Source: JAGLTN01 sp023135255 (GTDB lineage: Bacteria; Planctomycetota; Phycisphaerae; Sedimentisphaerales; Anaerobacaceae). Taken from it: a stretch of DNA of 32,791 bases. Location: the NCBI GenBank assembly GCA_030639495.1, contig DAOWCP010000015.1, positions 1 to 32,791 on the forward strand, read 5' to 3'. Within the stretch, counting starts at the first letter, position 1. Every line of letters begins with the position of its first letter. The notes under the pieces are model-generated. The model searched no databases. It saw only the letters and a program-made list of their open reading frames with translations, and was not told where the DNA came from. A program made the position numbers and the translations under genes. Of this stretch, positions 31,392-32,791 are shown one piece after another.

Positions 31392-31748
31392 TTAAGCTAT
31401 TGCTTTCCAGCCTTTATTCAGCTCTTCCATAATATTGATTACATCGTTTAGCATCTCAGCATCTCGTTCTGTATTAGCTTTTGACAAATAAGTATCCATA
31501 AAAGAATACAGACTTCTAAGATTTTGAGCAATTTCGCCACCAACTTCCATATTCAAAACGGCGTTTAATTCGTTTATTATATCCTGAGCTCTGATTATAT
31601 ACCGACCTTTTGCCTCGTGGTCCTGTTGTTCTAAAGCTAAGACAGCTTGTTTCATAAATTTTATAGCACCTTCATAAAGCAAGACAACTATTCGACTTCT
31701 GCTTTGAGTTGAAACTGAGTTTTCCTGATATGTTGCTACTGCGTCCAT
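31392..31748 (-). CDS. fliS: Flagellar export chaperone FliS
   Basis: A 118-residue helical protein with the FliS pattern: a YQENSVSTQSRSRIVVLLYEGAI segment in part near the N-terminus, then IIRAQDIINELNAVLNMEVGG and a C-terminal LNDVINIMEELNKGW. FliS binds the flagellin C-terminus in the cytoplasm and prevents premature assembly. I start at ATG 31748 because GGAG lies seven bases upstream; an earlier in-frame start adds six unconserved residues. It has its own sigma-28 promoter and terminator, and lies upstream of flagellin on the same strand. Confidence 0.93.
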   Translation of the reverse strand: MDAVATYQENSVSTQSRSRIVVLLYEGAIKFMKQAVLALEQQDHEAKGRYIIRAQDIINELNAVLNMEVGGEIAQNLRSLYSFMDTYLSKANTERDAEMLNDVINIMEELNKGWKAIA

Positions 31749-31805
31749 CTTAATACTCCGGCACAAAAACGACTTTTACATAATACAACTTTGTTCATAT
31801 TATGC

Positions 31806-31832
31806 TTATCGAGTAAAGATAAAAACACTTAA
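31806..31832 (-). promoter_or_regulatory. Sigma-28 (FliA) promoter of fliS
   Basis: On the minus strand: TTAAGTGT, 11-nt spacer, CTCGATAA, with the same spacing as the flagellin promoter. The predicted start is about 50 bp before the fliS ATG. Confidence 0.82.
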
Positions 31833-31960
31833 GCTTTTTCTTTAATATTATTAATCAATTTCAGATGGGAATATTTCCAGGCAGGTTTGACGGTTTATAC
31901 AGCAAAAGTCCTATATAATAAACGAATGGAATTAAAATTATTTGGTGCAATTACTGTAAG

Positions 31961-32791
31961 CTAAGCAAACAGATTAATTGATTCCGAGCCTAAGGCAGAA
32001 TTAAGCTGATCGCTATCTGTATCTTCCTCATTAATATGAGCTTTATTGCTTTTGAAGCTGGTACTGGCAGTATGGTTCGAGTCACTCTGATCCTGGTCAG
32101 AATCCTGTTGAGCAGAGAAGCTCCCTTGGAAACCATGATCTTTAGAAGCCTGCTGGTTTGTATTATTCTGGTCATAAACTTCTACATCTATGCGTTTTAC
32201 CTGGATACCTGCTCCTTCAAGGTTACGAATAATCTGAGGTAAAGCTCTTTCCATTTCAGCACGTATTTGTGCTTTCTCAACCAGCAAAACACCGCTGATC
32301 TGATTTTGATTTTCGATAAATTTTATTGTAACCCTGCCAAGTTCAGGTGGGTTCAGATTGACGGTAATCTGGTCCTGGTTGCGACTTAAGGCAACATTGA
32401 CAGAATTCTGCATCTGTTTTGCCACGGATTGCGATAAGTTTTCAATGTTTTGAGCCTGTGAAACATCTCTATTGGATTCTGAGTGGTGAGTATTAGTTGA
32501 AAGATTCGTCTCAATCGAGATGGGCTGGGGAACATTGTCAACCTTACCTGTTACATCTATTTCAACAGTATTATCTGATTTAACTCCAAATACGTTATTA
32601 TCGGACGCAGAAAGTGATTCAGTGGAATTGGAAGACAGCTGGGTGTTATTATTAACCTGACTGGGCTGATTTTGTTTTGTGCTGTTTTTGGAAGCACTAT
32701 CCTGACTATTCTTTAACGATTTCATCTGATCTGACTTGTCGTTGTTATTATCAGTAGTTTTGATCTGACTTAGATTTTCTGTCTGCTTTAG
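31961..32791 (-). CDS. fliK: FliK-like flagellar hook-length control protein, 5'-truncated by window end
   Basis: The frame stays open to the window edge, so only the C-terminal ~276 residues are seen. The early part is Ser/Asn/Gln/Asp-rich and low in complexity, as in the FliK linker. The C-terminal domain (VNLNPPELGRVTIKF, then a GVLLVEKAQIRAEMERAL helix and LPQIIRNLEGAGIQVKRIDVEV) matches the Flg_hook domain that switches export specificity in hook assembly. A Gln/Ser/Asp-rich tail follows. It lies 212 bp upstream of fliS; the sigma-28 promoter sits in the gap. Confidence 0.87.
   Translation of the reverse strand, partial: LKQTENLSQIKTTDNNNDKSDQMKSLKNSQDSASKNSTKQNQPSQVNNNTQLSSNSTESLSASDNNVFGVKSDNTVEIDVTGKVDNVPQPISIETNLSTNTHHSESNRDVSQAQNIENLSQSVAKQMQNSVNVALSRNQDQITVNLNPPELGRVTIKFIENQNQISGVLLVEKAQIRAEMERALPQIIRNLEGAGIQVKRIDVEVYDQNNTNQQASKDHGFQGSFSAQQDSDQDQSDSNHTASTSFKSNKAHINEEDTDSDQLNSALGSESINLFA

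Noticed and set aside
1..32791. CRISPR arrays, tRNA or rRNA genes, prophage or transposase genes
   Set aside because: I saw no short regularly spaced repeats, no tRNA-like T-loop with acceptor stem and no mobile-element proteins.

Overview
The window reads as a chromosomal segment of a flagellated, Gram-negative-type (diderm) bacterium with moderate to low GC. A secretin, a PEP-CTERM surface protein, a cytochrome c maturation (Ccm) system whose CcmE carries Cys-X3-Tyr, a V/A-type ATPase and a flagellin under a sigma-28-like promoter together suggest Planctomycetota, class Phycisphaerae (Sedimentisphaerales-like). That assignment is an inference from gene content; no rRNA or other marker is present.

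Region 1 (1-6400) is the most unusual part. A lysine/alanine/glutamate-rich coiled-coil gene, cut by the window start, carries a near-identical internal repeat. It converges on a small secreted beta-rich protein on the minus strand. A compact divergent promoter region with a long, apparently structured leader precedes a plus-strand cluster: a second beta-rich paralogue, a three-Ig-domain periplasmic protein, a secretin-family outer-membrane channel, a third beta-rich paralogue and a single-pass membrane coiled-coil protein. The last three genes are joined by ATGA overlaps. No type II, III or IV motor ATPase or platform protein lies in the window. I interpret the locus as a candidate uncharacterised secretin-dependent surface-protein or fibre system.

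Region 2 (6600-9300) is a ccmE-A-B-C-D cluster, including a 41-codon ccmD-like gene. It is followed by a possibly frameshifted small membrane-protein gene, then a PEP-CTERM protein with a candidate Cys-Gln thioester pair and a strong terminator (to 10275).

Region 3 (10340-11825) is an ACT-domain malic enzyme with its own predicted promoter. Region 4 (11900-21075) is a complete nine-gene V/A-type ATPase operon in the order H/G-like, I, K, E, C, F, A, B, D. This is the order of the Enterococcus hirae ntp and archaeal aha operons, and the proteolipid keeps the Na+ ligands. A 103-bp element is duplicated on both sides of the subunit C gene, its tail recurs before subunit D, and a strong hairpin sits before subunit A. 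A rho-independent terminator closes the operon.

Region 5 (21083-25440, minus strand) encodes a large sensor kinase with a periplasmic solute-binding domain, followed by two stand-alone receiver proteins. Region 6 (25631-28103, minus) is rmlB-rmlC-like-rmlD for dTDP-rhamnose synthesis. Region 7 (28309-32791, minus) holds a TPR/glycosyltransferase-like protein, a short flagellin, fliS and the C-terminal part of a fliK-like gene cut by the window end. Flagellin and fliS each have a well-matched sigma-28 promoter and an intrinsic terminator. The rhamnose genes and the TPR glycosyltransferase next to flagellin suggest surface-glycan or flagellin modification.
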